Shown here: positions 18,601 through 26,785 of the stretch, one piece after another
How the letters are laid out: each line of letters starts with the position of its first letter
How positions within the stretch are numbered: position 1 is the stretch's first letter
Source of the DNA: CAWIJJ01 sp963836425
Lineage (GTDB): Bacteria; Acidobacteriota; Terriglobia; Bryobacterales; Bryobacteraceae
DNA: 64,000 nt
Direction of reading: 5' to 3'
Assembly (NCBI GenBank): GCA_963836425.1
Contig: CAWIJJ010000007.1
Location: forward strand, 124,001-188,000
The notes under the pieces: generated by a model
The model's input: the letters and a program-made list of their open reading frames with translations, nothing else
Told to the model about the DNA's origin: nothing
Databases searched by the model: none
Program-made: the position numbers and the translations under genes

Positions 18601-19045
18601 CGGGCTGCTCGATGCCGCCCTCCACGGGCACCTCGAACAACGTCGTGACGCTGGGAAATGCGCCCTTGGCGCGCGCCGAAGCGAAAATCACCTTCTTGCC
18701 GTCGGGCGTCCAGTTCACGACAGAGTCGGAGGCGCTGTGAAAGGTTAACTGGCGCGGCTTGCCGCCCTCGGCGTCCACCACGTAGACGTCATAATTGCCA
18801 TCGCGGTCCGATGAGAACGCGATCGACTTTCCGTCCGGTGAAAAGCGCGGGTAGACCTCGCGCGCCGTATTGTCGGTGACCCGCAGCACGCCGGTCCCGT
18901 TTTCGTTCGCAACCCAGATGTCGCCCAGGTAGCTGAAAGCGACCTTACCGTTCGCATAACTGGGATGACGCAGCAGTTTCACCTGCGCGGACAAAAGCGA
19001 GGGCAGCAGCAGCGCACACGCAACCAGGAGCGTTCTCTGTATCAT
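15644..19045 (-). CDS. Tricorn-like S41 peptidase with PD40 propeller and PDZ-like domain
   Basis: A 1133-residue secreted protease. A Sec signal (first ~20 residues, ending LLSAQ) is followed by PD40/TolB-type blades (FSPDGKSIAFSSDRDGNYDV and repeats) to about residue 720. Three glycine/arginine-rich low-complexity inserts (GGRGGRGG types) lie at about 565-770. The C-terminal part has the N-terminal S41 helical region (RMMLDRPAERKQVFQEAWRV), a PDZ-like segment (ARGNFVLSVNGKPL) and the S41 core with NERSASDAEMF, where the Ser is the likely nucleophile. Members are self-compartmentalising or periplasmic oligopeptidases. The gene abuts the converging beta-helix gene with no spacer. Confidence 0.92.
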   Translation of the reverse strand: MIQRTLLVACALLLPSLLSAQVKLLRHPSYANGKVAFSYLGDIWVANENGTGVLRVTDNTAREVYPRFSPDGKSIAFSSDRDGNYDVYVVDAEGGKPRQLTFHSASDSVVNWTPDGKKVIFASARAKGAFPSVTTLFEVPVEGGIEQPVATDWGTTASYSTDGKKMAFVRHPAVWTRKHYRGSYAGDVWVMDVASKSFTKLGDADFKGNYLWPMYAANGDIYFVSDRLPNEKNIKFGGPDVMKSVNNIWKISDKGGAPVQVTRHTDGNLYFPSISADRKTIVYEDNFGLWKLDVASGKSTEIRIDVKSDSKENDTELVTFNSTADSFALSPSNRRAAIVVHGEIFTVATDRGEPQRVTETPWREQDVRWSPNGKWIAFVSDRTGRQEVWISDELGKSPKKLSDADCDKSSITWAPDSKSLLWGGSDHKLRRVDIESGKTDEVASSEAGNVTSPQFSPDMKYLSYTKQDNLLRSHVYVKELATGQERLIASDDFQVSSNAKWTPDGKKLLLLGGISLPAMASQGFRGTPTQLYSISLTRIDKAPADNAINTEEQAQAALNESGSGRGGRGGGQGGSAAAAPVQVTIEWDGMDRRIKKLTSMTGTVASVVPAPDSRSYVFMSAGGGGGGADAGAAGGPGLYVISEDGTRLTRLNTTVTGTTGGRGGRGGFGGGFNEPQWSRDSRSVYILQGGGIYAVSVPAAGAGDSAPAAATATAGGGRGGRGGTGGTAAAAAATPTGAAPRRVSFTVRMMLDRPAERKQVFQEAWRVMKNRFYDPQMHGVNWAAAKDTYEHLLAHVADQEELQNIIMEMIGELNASHTGVSGGGNLPGETAPAERIQTRYPGFELEPDASGFYKVGEIHHKGPADYEYMKIARGNFVLSVNGKPLTTKDNYWELFNILPGRKFEFVLNSKPDLDGSWNIDIEPLSATAQSNLAYDLWVENRTKMVEKLTNGEIGYLHIKAMDAPSLQRFQEDLIENRGKKALIIDQRFNGGGGIDQELLQILNQRKQYQLTRGRDSLDVPRPVHTFYGPMVVLQNERSASDAEMFPDGFRRLGLGKIVGVPTMGAVIGTGSFTLMDGSAIRTPGSGVYTSTGENMENYGVPPDVYVDNTPSDFLSGNDRQIEKAIEVLRGQMK

Positions 19046-19129
19046 TCTCTAACCTCCGGCAGTCGGCCTTGAAAGGATACAGAGATCTTAATCTGTGGCG
19101 GGACTCGATGCAAATCGCGCCGCCGGCCG

Positions 19130-19828
19130 TTAATCGGCCAGCAGCCGGATCGCGCCGATGCCGCCGTGCACGTCCAGCCGGACGGTCACCTTGGAGTTCA
19201 GATAAGCATCGTTCACGTACCGGCTGCCCTGCTTGCGCAACCCGCTCACGTGGATTTCGCCGATTCCTCCTTCGGCCTCCGCCAGAATCCCGACATCGCG
19301 CGGCAGCCTCACCACCGCTTCCCCGATTCCGCCCCGGATCCGCACCGAGTAGCTCGCTTCCGGCTTGCCGCGCAGGTCCAGGTCCAGCTTGCCCACGCCC
19401 ATTTCCACGTCCACGCCGCGCAACGGCAGTCCGCCCAGGTCCAGTTCCGCGTCGCCCGCTCCGAAGTTCACGTTCAGGTTCACCGGCACCGCCTTGCTCA
19501 GTCGCACATCCCATTCGTAGTTGTTTTTGCCGATGCCCGCCCGCATGGAAGGCTGTTTGATCGTCAGCGAGGCGCGTCCCGCCGTGCTGCTGTACTTCAC
19601 GTCCGGTTTGGAGGAGGGCGTGTTGTACGTGAAACTGGCGCGCACCAGCTTGTCCGTTCCGCTGCCTACCATCAGCCGTCCGGCGCGCATATCCAGGTTG
19701 ACCCGCAGCGCCTCGGAGGAATCCCGCTCGATCGTTCGCGATTCGGTGCGCAGGGGACCCGAATGTTCCACCACGCACCCCGTCAGAAATGCGGCCGCCG
19801 CAATGGCGACCGGCCAGGTTCGAGTCAT
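19130..19828 (-). CDS. Lipoprotein with toast-rack (LiaF/DUF2154-like) beta repeats
   Basis: A 232-residue exported protein. The signal peptide ends in a lipobox FLTGC at about 15-19. The mature part alternates short amphipathic strands with glycine turns (VNFGAGDAELDLGGLPL, VEMGVGKLDLDL, IRGGIGEAVVRLP, VHGGIGAIRL). This is the pattern of toast-rack beta-helix domains seen in LiaF/PspC-like envelope stress proteins. The start is ATG 19828, preceded by GGGAGG at 4 bases; the longer ATG at 19849 is unlikely. It follows the cyclic-nucleotide-binding gene by 55 bases and may be co-transcribed with it. Confidence 0.8.
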   Translation of the reverse strand: MTRTWPVAIAAAAFLTGCVVEHSGPLRTESRTIERDSSEALRVNLDMRAGRLMVGSGTDKLVRASFTYNTPSSKPDVKYSSTAGRASLTIKQPSMRAGIGKNNYEWDVRLSKAVPVNLNVNFGAGDAELDLGGLPLRGVDVEMGVGKLDLDLRGKPEASYSVRIRGGIGEAVVRLPRDVGILAEAEGGIGEIHVSGLRKQGSRYVNDAYLNSKVTVRLDVHGGIGAIRLLAD

Positions 19829-19883
19829 CGGACCTCCCTGAGGGTCCATACGCGCAGCCTGCCGCGAATGTTCCCCCGAAGGC

Positions 19884-20346
19884 TCAGACCCGGATGCCGC
19901 ACATCTCGGCGAAACGGATCTCCGTCGCCTTCACCCGCGTGGCCACCACCTGCAAGGTGCGCCCCAGAATCTCGGCCGCAAGGCGCGGATCCTGCTGGCA
20001 TGCGCGTTTCAGCTCCAGCCCGTCGATGCGCAACGCTTCGGTCCTTCTCGCGGGCGCGAACCTGGAACAGCGTATCCTGGTCGTTCAGCAAGGAGGACCA
20101 GCCGAACACGTCTCCGGGACCGAGCGCCTGCACGCACACCACGAATCCGGGCGTGCGCAGTTCAACCGCTACACTGCCGGTGGTGAGCAGATAGAACGAG
20201 CGGGAGTGCTGCCCATCCACGAGAATTACGTCGTTCTCGTCAAAGGTGACGTGCGAGGCGAGTTGCGCCAGGATCTCCAGATGTTCGCTGTCGAGTCCGA
20301 ACAAGAACGCGTGGTCGTGAATGGTCTGGCGAATTTCCGGCGTCAA
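19884..20346 (-). CDS. Cyclic nucleotide-binding (CRP-type) domain protein, single-base frameshift
   Basis: The N-terminal frame gives a cNMP-binding beta-roll: VDGQHSRSFYLLTTGSVAVE and then LGPGDVFGWSSLLND, with the phosphate-binding cassette weakly conserved. After residue about 100 (RAREK) the open frame turns into an arginine-rich nonsense tail. Skipping one G of a GG pair at 20043-20044 gives the expected continuation TEALRIDGLELKRACQQDPR and a helix ending at the stop 19884-19886. The repaired protein is 153 residues, with no DNA-binding domain, so it would be a stand-alone sensor. Either the base is a sequencing error or the gene is newly broken. It lies upstream of the toast-rack lipoprotein. 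Confidence 0.78.
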
Positions 20347-20490
20347 ATGCCCCTCCAGACGGGTGACAGGACCCAGCCTGCGAACCGAAGTCTCTCAATA
20401 CACATGACAAGAGCAAGGCATTTGCAATTCAGATGCCACTGGTGCCGTGCAGCGCCTTCACCCCTCCACTCGCGGGTGGGATACCGGAAA

Positions 20491-20637
20491 TCAGTCCTGC
20501 AAATCTTCCTCGTTTTCCTTGCGCAGCGTGTGGGCAACTCCCGGACTGCTCATCTGCCGCAACAGTTGTTCGAGTCTCTCCGGCGGCATAGTCAAGCCCA
20601 TGCTCGCGCCCAGCCAGAGAACCGAACAGAGCATCAT
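20491..20637 (-). CDS. Small hypothetical protein, possible export segment
   Basis: A 48-residue frame with a hydrophobic N-terminus (MLCSVLWLGASMGLTM) and an acidic C-terminus containing PPERLEQLLRQM. I recall comparable short proteins (a short hydrophobic segment followed by MPP-x-R-x-EQL) in acidobacterial genomes, but cannot confirm this. The start could also be TTG at 20676. No ribosome binding site is seen. It lies between the cNMP gene (20346) and the 76-residue membrane protein (20734), all on the minus strand. Confidence 0.45.
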   Translation of the reverse strand: MMLCSVLWLGASMGLTMPPERLEQLLRQMSSPGVAHTLRKENEEDLQD

Positions 20638-20733
20638 GCAGCGGAAGCGGTGCTTGATCGACAAATCCGTCTCCAATGTTGAAACCGTGCGGACGTTCTC
20701 CGCGAAATCAAAATGTGTGGGTGAAAGCCGGTC

Positions 20734-20964
20734 CTAGACGGAGGCGGGAGGAGCCCGTGCGGGCAGCAGCGAACGGAATGGGGCGTATGGAAGGCGGTCG
20801 TCTTCCGTGCGGCCGAACCGTCGCGATGCGGTAACGGCGGCAAACAGACAGCAAAGCGCGGCCGCGATGGTGCAGTACAACAGCCCGGCGGCGGGGTTCA
20901 GCGTGGCGGCTGCGAACAGCACCGCCAGCACGCACAGTATCGCGACCCACCTGCGGGCAGACAT
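20734..20964 (-). CDS. Small two-helix membrane protein of unknown function
   Basis: A 76-residue protein with two hydrophobic helices (WVAILCVLAVLFAAATL and LLYCTIAAALCCLFAAV) joined by a Pro-containing turn, and a basic, proline-rich tail. No family is recognised. It is divergent from argS; TATACT lies nine bases before its ATG, so its transcript would have almost no leader. Helix composition and codon use fit a real gene, but it could still be spurious. Confidence 0.6.
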   Translation of the reverse strand: MSARRWVAILCVLAVLFAAATLNPAAGLLYCTIAAALCCLFAAVTASRRFGRTEDDRLPYAPFRSLLPARAPPASV

Positions 20965-20970
20965 CACATC

Positions 20971-21022
20971 TCGAGTATACCCGCCGCGACAGGAGTTGCT
21001 TCCACGGCCCTGATATACTCGA
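20971..21022. promoter_or_regulatory. Divergent promoter pair inside 9-base inverted repeats (small membrane protein / argS)
   Basis: TCGAGTATA at 20971-20979 and TATACTCGA at 21014-21022 are perfect inverted repeats 34 bases apart. Each contains a TATACT -10 box pointing outward: one nine bases before the ATG at 20964, the other 11 bases before the argS GTG. The argS copy is also an extended -10 (TGATATACT). Both transcripts would have very short leaders. Confidence 0.45.
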
Positions 21023-21030
21023 AACATCCC

Positions 21031-22959
21031 GTGTTCCATTCCATTGAAAAGCAAGTCGCCGGCGCGTTCCGTGCGCACATTCTGATCCGCTATGGCGTCG
21101 ACCAGCCGGTAACTATAGAACAGCCGCGGCAGAGCGAGTTCGGCGAGCTCGCCGTTCCCGTGGCCTTTCAGCTCGCCCGCCAGCTCCGCCAGGCGCCCAA
21201 AAAAATCGCCGCCGAACTCGCGGCCGGGATTGGCGGCATCCCCGGCGTCGCTTCCATGGAGGTGGCAGGCAACGGCTACATCAATGTCCGGCTGGACCGC
21301 GGCGCGTATGGCGCGGCGCTCCTGCGCGGCGACGCGGAAACGGCCGCTCCCTCCACCGAAAAAATCATCGTCGAGCACACCAACATCAATCCCAATAAGG
21401 CCGCGCACATCGGGCACCTGCGCAATGCCGCCCTCGGCGACACCTTCGTTCGCATGCTGCGCGCCGCCGGCCACCGCGTGGAAGTGCAGAATTACATCGA
21501 CAACACCGGCGTTCAGGTGGCCGACGTCGTCGTAGGATTCCACTACCTCGAGCAGAAGGACGCGGCCGCCGTCCAGCAGCTCCTCGACGATCCCGCCGTC
21601 CGCTTCGACTACTATTGCTGGGACCTCTACGCGCGCATCTCCGCCTATTACAAGGACCACCCCGAATCGCTCGATTGGCGCAAAGCGACGCTGCACGCCA
21701 TCGAGGCCGGCCACGGCGACCTTGCCGAACTTGCCCACCTCGTGGCCGACGCTGTCGTGCAGGCGCACCTCGCCACCATGCTCCGTATGGATGTGGAATA
21801 CGATGTCCTGCCTCGCGAAAGCGAAATCCTTCACCTTCAGTTCTGGTCCGCAGCCTTCGAAATGCTGAAGGAGCGCAATGCCATTCAGTACGAAAGCGAA
21901 GGCAAACACGCCGGCTGCTGGGTCATGCCCGGCCTTTCCGAAGAAGGCAAGGTTATCGTCCGCTCCGACGGCACGGTTGTTTACACCGGCAAGGACATCG
22001 CCTACCAGCTCTGGAAATTCGGCCTGCTCGGCAAAGACTTCTTCTACCGCCCCCTCATGCGCTACCAGGATGGCCGCATCCTGTGGATTACCACCGCCGA
22101 CACCGTCAACTCCGGGAAGCAGTTCGGCCACGGCTCCAGTGTCTATAACGTCATCGACGCGCGCCAGTCGTACCTGCAGGATGTGGTCGTGGCCGGCCTG
22201 CGTGGCCTCGGCTTCAATCAGCAGGCCGACCGGTCCGTGCATTTCTCGTATGAAATGGTGGCCCTTTCGCCGCGCTGCTGCGCCGACCTCGGCATTCCCC
22301 TTTCCGACGAGGACCGCAAACGCCCCTACGTCGAGGTTTCCGGCCGCAAAGGCCTCGGCGTCAAGGCCGACGACCTGATGGATTCGCTCATCGCCAAGGC
22401 GCTCGAAGAAGTCGCTTCACGGCACCCGGAAAACAGCCGGGACGAGAATCTTCAGGTGGCTACCTCCATCGCTATCGCCGCGCTCCGCTACTTCCTGCTC
22501 AAATTCACCCGCAATACGGTCATCGCCTTCGACCTCCAGGAGGCGCTCAGCTTCGAAGGCGAAACCGGTCCCTACGTGCAGTACGCTGCCGTCCGCGCGC
22601 GCAGGATCCTGGCCAAACTGCGGGAAAGCGGCGAAACCATCCCCGATTTCGCCGTCGAGCTCGACGCCTCCGCCATGGCCCGCCAGTTGCAATTCGAGGA
22701 TTTCTGGCAGGTCCTGATCGCCATCTCCAAGGCCGATTCCGCGCTCGAAAATGCTCTCTCCGCCGGAGAACCGGCCCACGTTGCCCGCTACGCCTTTCAA
22801 CTCGCCCAGACGTTCAGCAACTTCTACCAGAAATATCCCGTCATTCACGAAGAGAACCGGGAAAAAAAGGTCTTCCTGCTTTGGATGACCGATTTCTTCC
22901 GGCGCCAGCTCGAACGCACCGCCGCCATCCTCGGCATCCGCATCCCTCCCTATATGTAG
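21031..22959 (+). CDS. argS: Arginine--tRNA ligase
   Basis: A 642-residue class I arginyl-tRNA synthetase. It has the N-terminal Add-1 domain (about 1-105), the HIGH-type motif AHIGH with NPNK just before (HTNINPNKAAHIGHLRN, about 116-132), the family block VVYTGKDIAYQLWKFG, and the KMSKS-equivalent SGRKGLGVKADDLMD near 440. The C-terminal anticodon-binding helical domain ends in the usual PPYM. The start is GTG at 21031-21033; no Shine-Dalgarno is visible, but an extended -10 lies close upstream. Confidence 0.97.
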   Translation: MFHSIEKQVAGAFRAHILIRYGVDQPVTIEQPRQSEFGELAVPVAFQLARQLRQAPKKIAAELAAGIGGIPGVASMEVAGNGYINVRLDRGAYGAALLRGDAETAAPSTEKIIVEHTNINPNKAAHIGHLRNAALGDTFVRMLRAAGHRVEVQNYIDNTGVQVADVVVGFHYLEQKDAAAVQQLLDDPAVRFDYYCWDLYARISAYYKDHPESLDWRKATLHAIEAGHGDLAELAHLVADAVVQAHLATMLRMDVEYDVLPRESEILHLQFWSAAFEMLKERNAIQYESEGKHAGCWVMPGLSEEGKVIVRSDGTVVYTGKDIAYQLWKFGLLGKDFFYRPLMRYQDGRILWITTADTVNSGKQFGHGSSVYNVIDARQSYLQDVVVAGLRGLGFNQQADRSVHFSYEMVALSPRCCADLGIPLSDEDRKRPYVEVSGRKGLGVKADDLMDSLIAKALEEVASRHPENSRDENLQVATSIAIAALRYFLLKFTRNTVIAFDLQEALSFEGETGPYVQYAAVRARRILAKLRESGETIPDFAVELDASAMARQLQFEDFWQVLIAISKADSALENALSAGEPAHVARYAFQLAQTFSNFYQKYPVIHEENREKKVFLLWMTDFFRRQLERTAAILGIRIPPYM

Positions 22960-22975
22960 CGCCGCGCCCCCGGCG

Positions 22976-23830
22976 TCAGTGCTTTGCCGGCTCGGCCGGC
23001 TTCGCTTCGCCGTGAGCCGCCGGCTTCGCCGCTTCGCTCTCCTCCTTTGCGCCTTCGCCCTGCGCCGGTGGTGTCCCCGCCAGATACTGCACGATGACTG
23101 AAATCCGCCGGTTCGACGAGGACAGCGGATCCTCCGGCCGCCGGAGGGCGCGCTCCGCATAACCCCGCACCTGCTGCACCTGGTCCGGCCGCAGCCCGTG
23201 CGACTGCATCAGTTTCCTCGCCGAGTTTGCCCGGTCCGCCGAAAGCTCCCAGTTGGTGTATTCGCCGCCGCCGTTGAAGGGTTTGGCATCCGTGTGCCCC
23301 TCGAGCAGAATCCCGTTCGGCAGTTTCCCCAGCTCTTCGGCCAGGCGGATCAGCAAATCCGACCCGTTCGCCGTGGGCACCGGCCGCCCCGATTCGAAAA
23401 ACATTCCCGCGTCGGTCTCCAGCAGTTCGATGCGCAGCCCGTCGGAGGTGATCGTGATCTCCACGTGGTCGCGAATGTTGCGGAAGTTCGGCACCGTCAT
23501 CAAGGCCTGCTGGATCTTCTCCTGCAAGCTCTTCATATCGTCCTTCGGCAACTCCAGCGCGTTGCCCAGCCCCGCCGCCGCCGTCCCGGTCTGCTTTCCC
23601 GGCCCGGAGGGGTTGTTGAAATACGCGCTCACCGCCTGCTGCACCTCCTTGTCCGCGCTCATCAGCCAGAGCACGATAAACAGAGCCATCATCGCCGTGA
23701 CGAAATCCGCGTACGCCACCTTCCAGGCCCCGCCATGATGCCCTCCGCCGTGGCCGGACCCGCGCCGCCGCAGCACCACGACCTTCGGAGGAGCCGGCGC
23801 GCTCGCAGTCTCTTCGGTTTCTTCCGCCAT
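22976..23830 (-). CDS. motB: Flagellar motor stator protein MotB
   Basis: A 284-residue stator subunit. A short cytoplasmic N-terminus rich in Gly/His is followed by one membrane helix with the proton-carrying Asp in YADFVTAMMALFIVLWLMS (about 40-58). The periplasmic OmpA-like peptidoglycan-binding domain includes LLEGHTDAKP, NWELSADRANSARKLM and NRRISVIV. An Ala/Glu/Lys-rich tail ends the protein. It starts one base after the motA stop codon. MotB anchors the MotA ring to the cell wall and couples proton flow to rotation. No other flagellar genes are in view. Confidence 0.95.
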   Translation of the reverse strand: MAEETEETASAPAPPKVVVLRRRGSGHGGGHHGGAWKVAYADFVTAMMALFIVLWLMSADKEVQQAVSAYFNNPSGPGKQTGTAAAGLGNALELPKDDMKSLQEKIQQALMTVPNFRNIRDHVEITITSDGLRIELLETDAGMFFESGRPVPTANGSDLLIRLAEELGKLPNGILLEGHTDAKPFNGGGEYTNWELSADRANSARKLMQSHGLRPDQVQQVRGYAERALRRPEDPLSSSNRRISVIVQYLAGTPPAQGEGAKEESEAAKPAAHGEAKPAEPAKH

Positions 23831-23831
23831 C

Positions 23832-24707
23832 CTAAGCCGCCTTGGAAGCTACCTTGCCGCCACCGCGGCAGGCCGCCTCCATCTCCTGAAACGTAGGACG
23901 CACGCCGCTCGGTATCGAGCGCCGCGCCAGTTCCACCGCCATCATCGGACTCAACCCCTTAACGAACGCCAGCGCCGCCATGCGCAGAAAGCCGAAATAG
24001 TGGCCTTCCGCCTGCGTCTGTTTGTCCATCGCGCTCGCCAGCGGCCCGAAGATTCCGTAGCAAAGCAGAATTCCCAGAAACGTTCCCACCAGCGCCGCCG
24101 CCACGCGATGCCCGATCTCCTCCTTGGGCCCGCCCAGCGCGCCCATGGTAATCACCACGCCCAGCACCGCGGCCACAATGCCCAATCCCGGCAGCGCGTC
24201 CGACATGGTCGTCAGCGCCGCCACTGGTTCGTGGCTCTCCCGGTGATGCACCTCCAGGTCCACCAGCATCATCTCGTCGATATCCATTGGCTCCACCCCG
24301 CCCGAGACCGCCATGCGCAGCGTGTCGCACAGAAAATATACGGCGTGATGATTCTTCAGAAAGTTCGGGTACTTGGAAAAAATCGCGCTTTTGGCCGGAT
24401 TGTCCACGTCTTCCTCGAGCTTCGCCGTGCCCGCTTTTCGGGCATGGTTGAACAGCTCGTACACCATCTTCAGGCTCTCGGTATATCGCGCCTTGCTATA
24501 CGGGCTGCCTCCCAGCACGCCCATTATTCCTTTCCCAATGCCTATCAGTATGGGCAGAGGGTTGGCCACGATAACCGTGCCTACCGCCGCCCCGAAGATA
24601 ATAACCAGTTCCGCCGGCTGGAACAGTACTGCCAGGTTGCCGTGCTCCATCAGGTAGCCGCCGGCAATGGCGCCGAGCACGATAAGAATGCCGATGATTG
24701 AAATCAT
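23832..24707 (-). CDS. motA: Flagellar motor stator protein MotA
   Basis: A 291-residue stator protein with four membrane helices. Family landmarks are present: the N-terminal helix MISIIGILIVLGAIAGGYLM, the cytoplasmic loop with charged residues, DALPGLGIVAAVLGVVITMG in helix 3 and ALVGTFLGILLCYGIFGPLA in helix 4. MotA and MotB form the proton-driven 5:2 stator unit. The two genes are a separate operon here, between argS and glgC, apart from any visible flagellar cluster. Confidence 0.95.
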   Translation of the reverse strand: MISIIGILIVLGAIAGGYLMEHGNLAVLFQPAELVIIFGAAVGTVIVANPLPILIGIGKGIMGVLGGSPYSKARYTESLKMVYELFNHARKAGTAKLEEDVDNPAKSAIFSKYPNFLKNHHAVYFLCDTLRMAVSGGVEPMDIDEMMLVDLEVHHRESHEPVAALTTMSDALPGLGIVAAVLGVVITMGALGGPKEEIGHRVAAALVGTFLGILLCYGIFGPLASAMDKQTQAEGHYFGFLRMAALAFVKGLSPMMAVELARRSIPSGVRPTFQEMEAACRGGGKVASKAA

Positions 24708-24861
24708 GAATTCGAGTAGTCAACAGAGTCTCATCGGCTTGGATTCGGAGATGCGATAGGGTGGAAATCCCCGGCATTTCGCCCGGTCTAATTCAGGTGG
24801 CGCTTGTTGCCCCTTGCCATAACTCCATCTTGCTGAAACAATAGCGTTTGACTAACCACCT

Positions 24862-26115
24862 ATGCGAATCCGCGTGCTTGGCATCGTTCTAGCCGGAGGA
24901 AAAGGAACCCGGCTTCATCCATTGACCATGGAACGGGCGAAACCGGCCGTGCCGTTTGGCGGAAAGTACCGGATTATCGACTTCGTTCTGAGCAACTTCA
25001 TCAACTCCGGAATCTTCTCGCTGTATGTGTTGACGCAGTTCCGGAGCCAGTCCCTGCTCCAGCACCTCGCCGAGGGCTGGCAGTTCGGCGGACTGCTGAA
25101 GAACCAGTTCGTCATTCCGGTGCCCGCGCAGATGCGGTCCCCCGGCGAAACCTGGTATCAGGGAACCGCCGACGCGATTTACCAGAACATCAACCTGGTG
25201 GAGCAGTCCGACCCGCAGGTGGTGGCCATCTTCGGCGGAGACCACATCTACCGCATGAACATCACCAGTATGATCGAGCACCATATGAAGAAGGGCGCGG
25301 AAGTGACCGTCGCCGCTATTCCGGTGCCCAGGCGCCACGCGGTCGAGTTCGGCGTCATCGAAGTCGCCGATGACGGCCATATCCTCGCCTTTCACGAAAA
25401 GAACCCCGACGCCCCCACCATGCCCGGCGACAATTCCCGCGTCTTCGCCTCCATGGGCAATTACGTCTTCTCCACCCGCACCCTCCTCCGCCTCCTCCAC
25501 GACGATGCCGCCGAAGCGGAAAGCACCCACGACTTCGGCCGGGATATCCTCCCCAAACTGGCCGGCAAATCCGAAATCTACGCCTACGACTTCCAGACCA
25601 ACCGCATCTCCGGCGAGCCCACCGACGGGGTCCCCTACTGGCGCGACGTCGGCACCATCGACGCCTATTACGAAGCCAACATGGATCTCCGCTCCATAAG
25701 TCCCGAACTCAATCTCTATAACCGGGATTGGCCCGTCCGCACCACCGCCTATCCCGACCCGCCCGCCAAGTTTATCTTCGACGACGAGAACCGCCGCGGC
25801 CAGGCAATCGACTCCATCGTCTCGGGAGGCTGCATCCTGGCCGGCGGCACGGTCCGCAACTCCGTCCTCGGACGCGGCGTTCGCGTCCACTCCGGAGCGT
25901 TGGTCGAAGATTCCGTCATCCTCGATAACTGCGACATCGGCCGTCGCGCCAAAGTGCGGCGCGCCGTGCTCGACAAAAACTGCCGCATTCCACCCGACGT
26001 TGTCGTCGGCTACGACCTCGATGTCGACCGCGTCCGCCATCACGTCACCGAAAGCGGCATCGTAGTCATCGGCGGCAATCGCACCCCGGTCGAGATCACC
26101 GGCCTGGTGGTTTAA
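24862..26115 (+). CDS. glgC: Glucose-1-phosphate adenylyltransferase
   Basis: A 417-residue ADP-glucose pyrophosphorylase, the committed step of glycogen synthesis. The nucleotidyltransferase signature LAGGKGTRLHPLT lies at 10-22, the adenine/regulatory block RAKPAVPFGGKYRIIDFVLS at 25-44, FGGDHIYRM around 130 and GTIDAYYEANMDL near 265. The C-terminal left-handed beta helix (IVSGGCILAGGTVRNSVLGR) is complete. The ATG at 24862 lacks a clear ribosome binding site. The 154 bases between motA and this gene hold no other feature that I can support. No other glg genes are adjacent. Confidence 0.97.
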   Translation: MRIRVLGIVLAGGKGTRLHPLTMERAKPAVPFGGKYRIIDFVLSNFINSGIFSLYVLTQFRSQSLLQHLAEGWQFGGLLKNQFVIPVPAQMRSPGETWYQGTADAIYQNINLVEQSDPQVVAIFGGDHIYRMNITSMIEHHMKKGAEVTVAAIPVPRRHAVEFGVIEVADDGHILAFHEKNPDAPTMPGDNSRVFASMGNYVFSTRTLLRLLHDDAAEAESTHDFGRDILPKLAGKSEIYAYDFQTNRISGEPTDGVPYWRDVGTIDAYYEANMDLRSISPELNLYNRDWPVRTTAYPDPPAKFIFDDENRRGQAIDSIVSGGCILAGGTVRNSVLGRGVRVHSGALVEDSVILDNCDIGRRAKVRRAVLDKNCRIPPDVVVGYDLDVDRVRHHVTESGIVVIGGNRTPVEITGLVV

Positions 26116-26163
26116 GTGGGCCCGGCTCCGGTCTCCGCCGGAACCTGAACCGGCGCGGACAGC

Positions 26164-26763
26164 ATGGAACAACAAGTCCTCGCCTGGATCGCCCAGTACG
26201 GCTATCTGGCCATTTTCCTGCTCCTGGTGTTCGGCATCGTCGGGTTGCCCGTTCCCGACGAAACCATGCTCACCTTCACCGGCTATCTCATCTTCAAAGG
26301 ACACCTCTCGCCCGCGCTCGCCTTCGCCTGCGCGCTCGCCGGCAGCGTCACCGGAATCACCATCAGCTACTGGCTCGGCCAGACCTTCGGCCTGATGCTC
26401 ATCCACCGCTACGGCCGCTATCTCCGCATCACGGAGGCGCACGTGCAAAAGGCCCACGCCTGGTTCGAACGAGTGGGCCATTGGGGATTAACGTTCGGCT
26501 ACTTCGTTCCCGGAGTCCGCCACTTCACCGCGTACGCCGCCGGCATGGCGGGCGTCCGCCCGCACCAGTTCGCGCTCTTCGCCTGGTCGGGCGCCCTGCT
26601 CTGGATCACTACGTTTCTTTCGCTCGGCTACTTTCTGGGCGAACGCTGGCAGGCGGTCGAAAAGGATATCCACCGCTACTTCGCCGCCGGCGCCATTGCC
26701 TTCACCGTGATCGTTTGCGCGTTCCTCGTCTGGCGCAAGTGGCGACGGGCGAAGCGTACCTGA
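26164..26763 (+). CDS. DedA family (SNARE-associated/VTT domain) membrane protein
   Basis: A 199-residue polytopic membrane protein. The DedA motif region GLPVPDETMLTFTGYL (about 27-42) and the conserved G-Y-F-x-P-G-x-R-H-F block (FGYFVPGVRHFTAYAAGM, about 115-132) are clear. The protein ends in a basic tail. DedA proteins act as lipid scramblases or flippases; relatives transport undecaprenyl phosphate or give resistance to cationic peptides. It lies 48 bases after glgC on the same strand and may share its transcript. Confidence 0.93.
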   Translation: MEQQVLAWIAQYGYLAIFLLLVFGIVGLPVPDETMLTFTGYLIFKGHLSPALAFACALAGSVTGITISYWLGQTFGLMLIHRYGRYLRITEAHVQKAHAWFERVGHWGLTFGYFVPGVRHFTAYAAGMAGVRPHQFALFAWSGALLWITTFLSLGYFLGERWQAVEKDIHRYFAAGAIAFTVIVCAFLVWRKWRRAKRT

Positions 26764-26785
26764 ACGCGGCCCGCGCCCCCCGCCC

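Noticed and set aside
24889..26481. 530-codon open frame antisense to glgC and DedA
   Set aside because: Low-complexity Gly/Asp/Val composition and complete overlap with two well-recognised genes; a GC-skew shadow.
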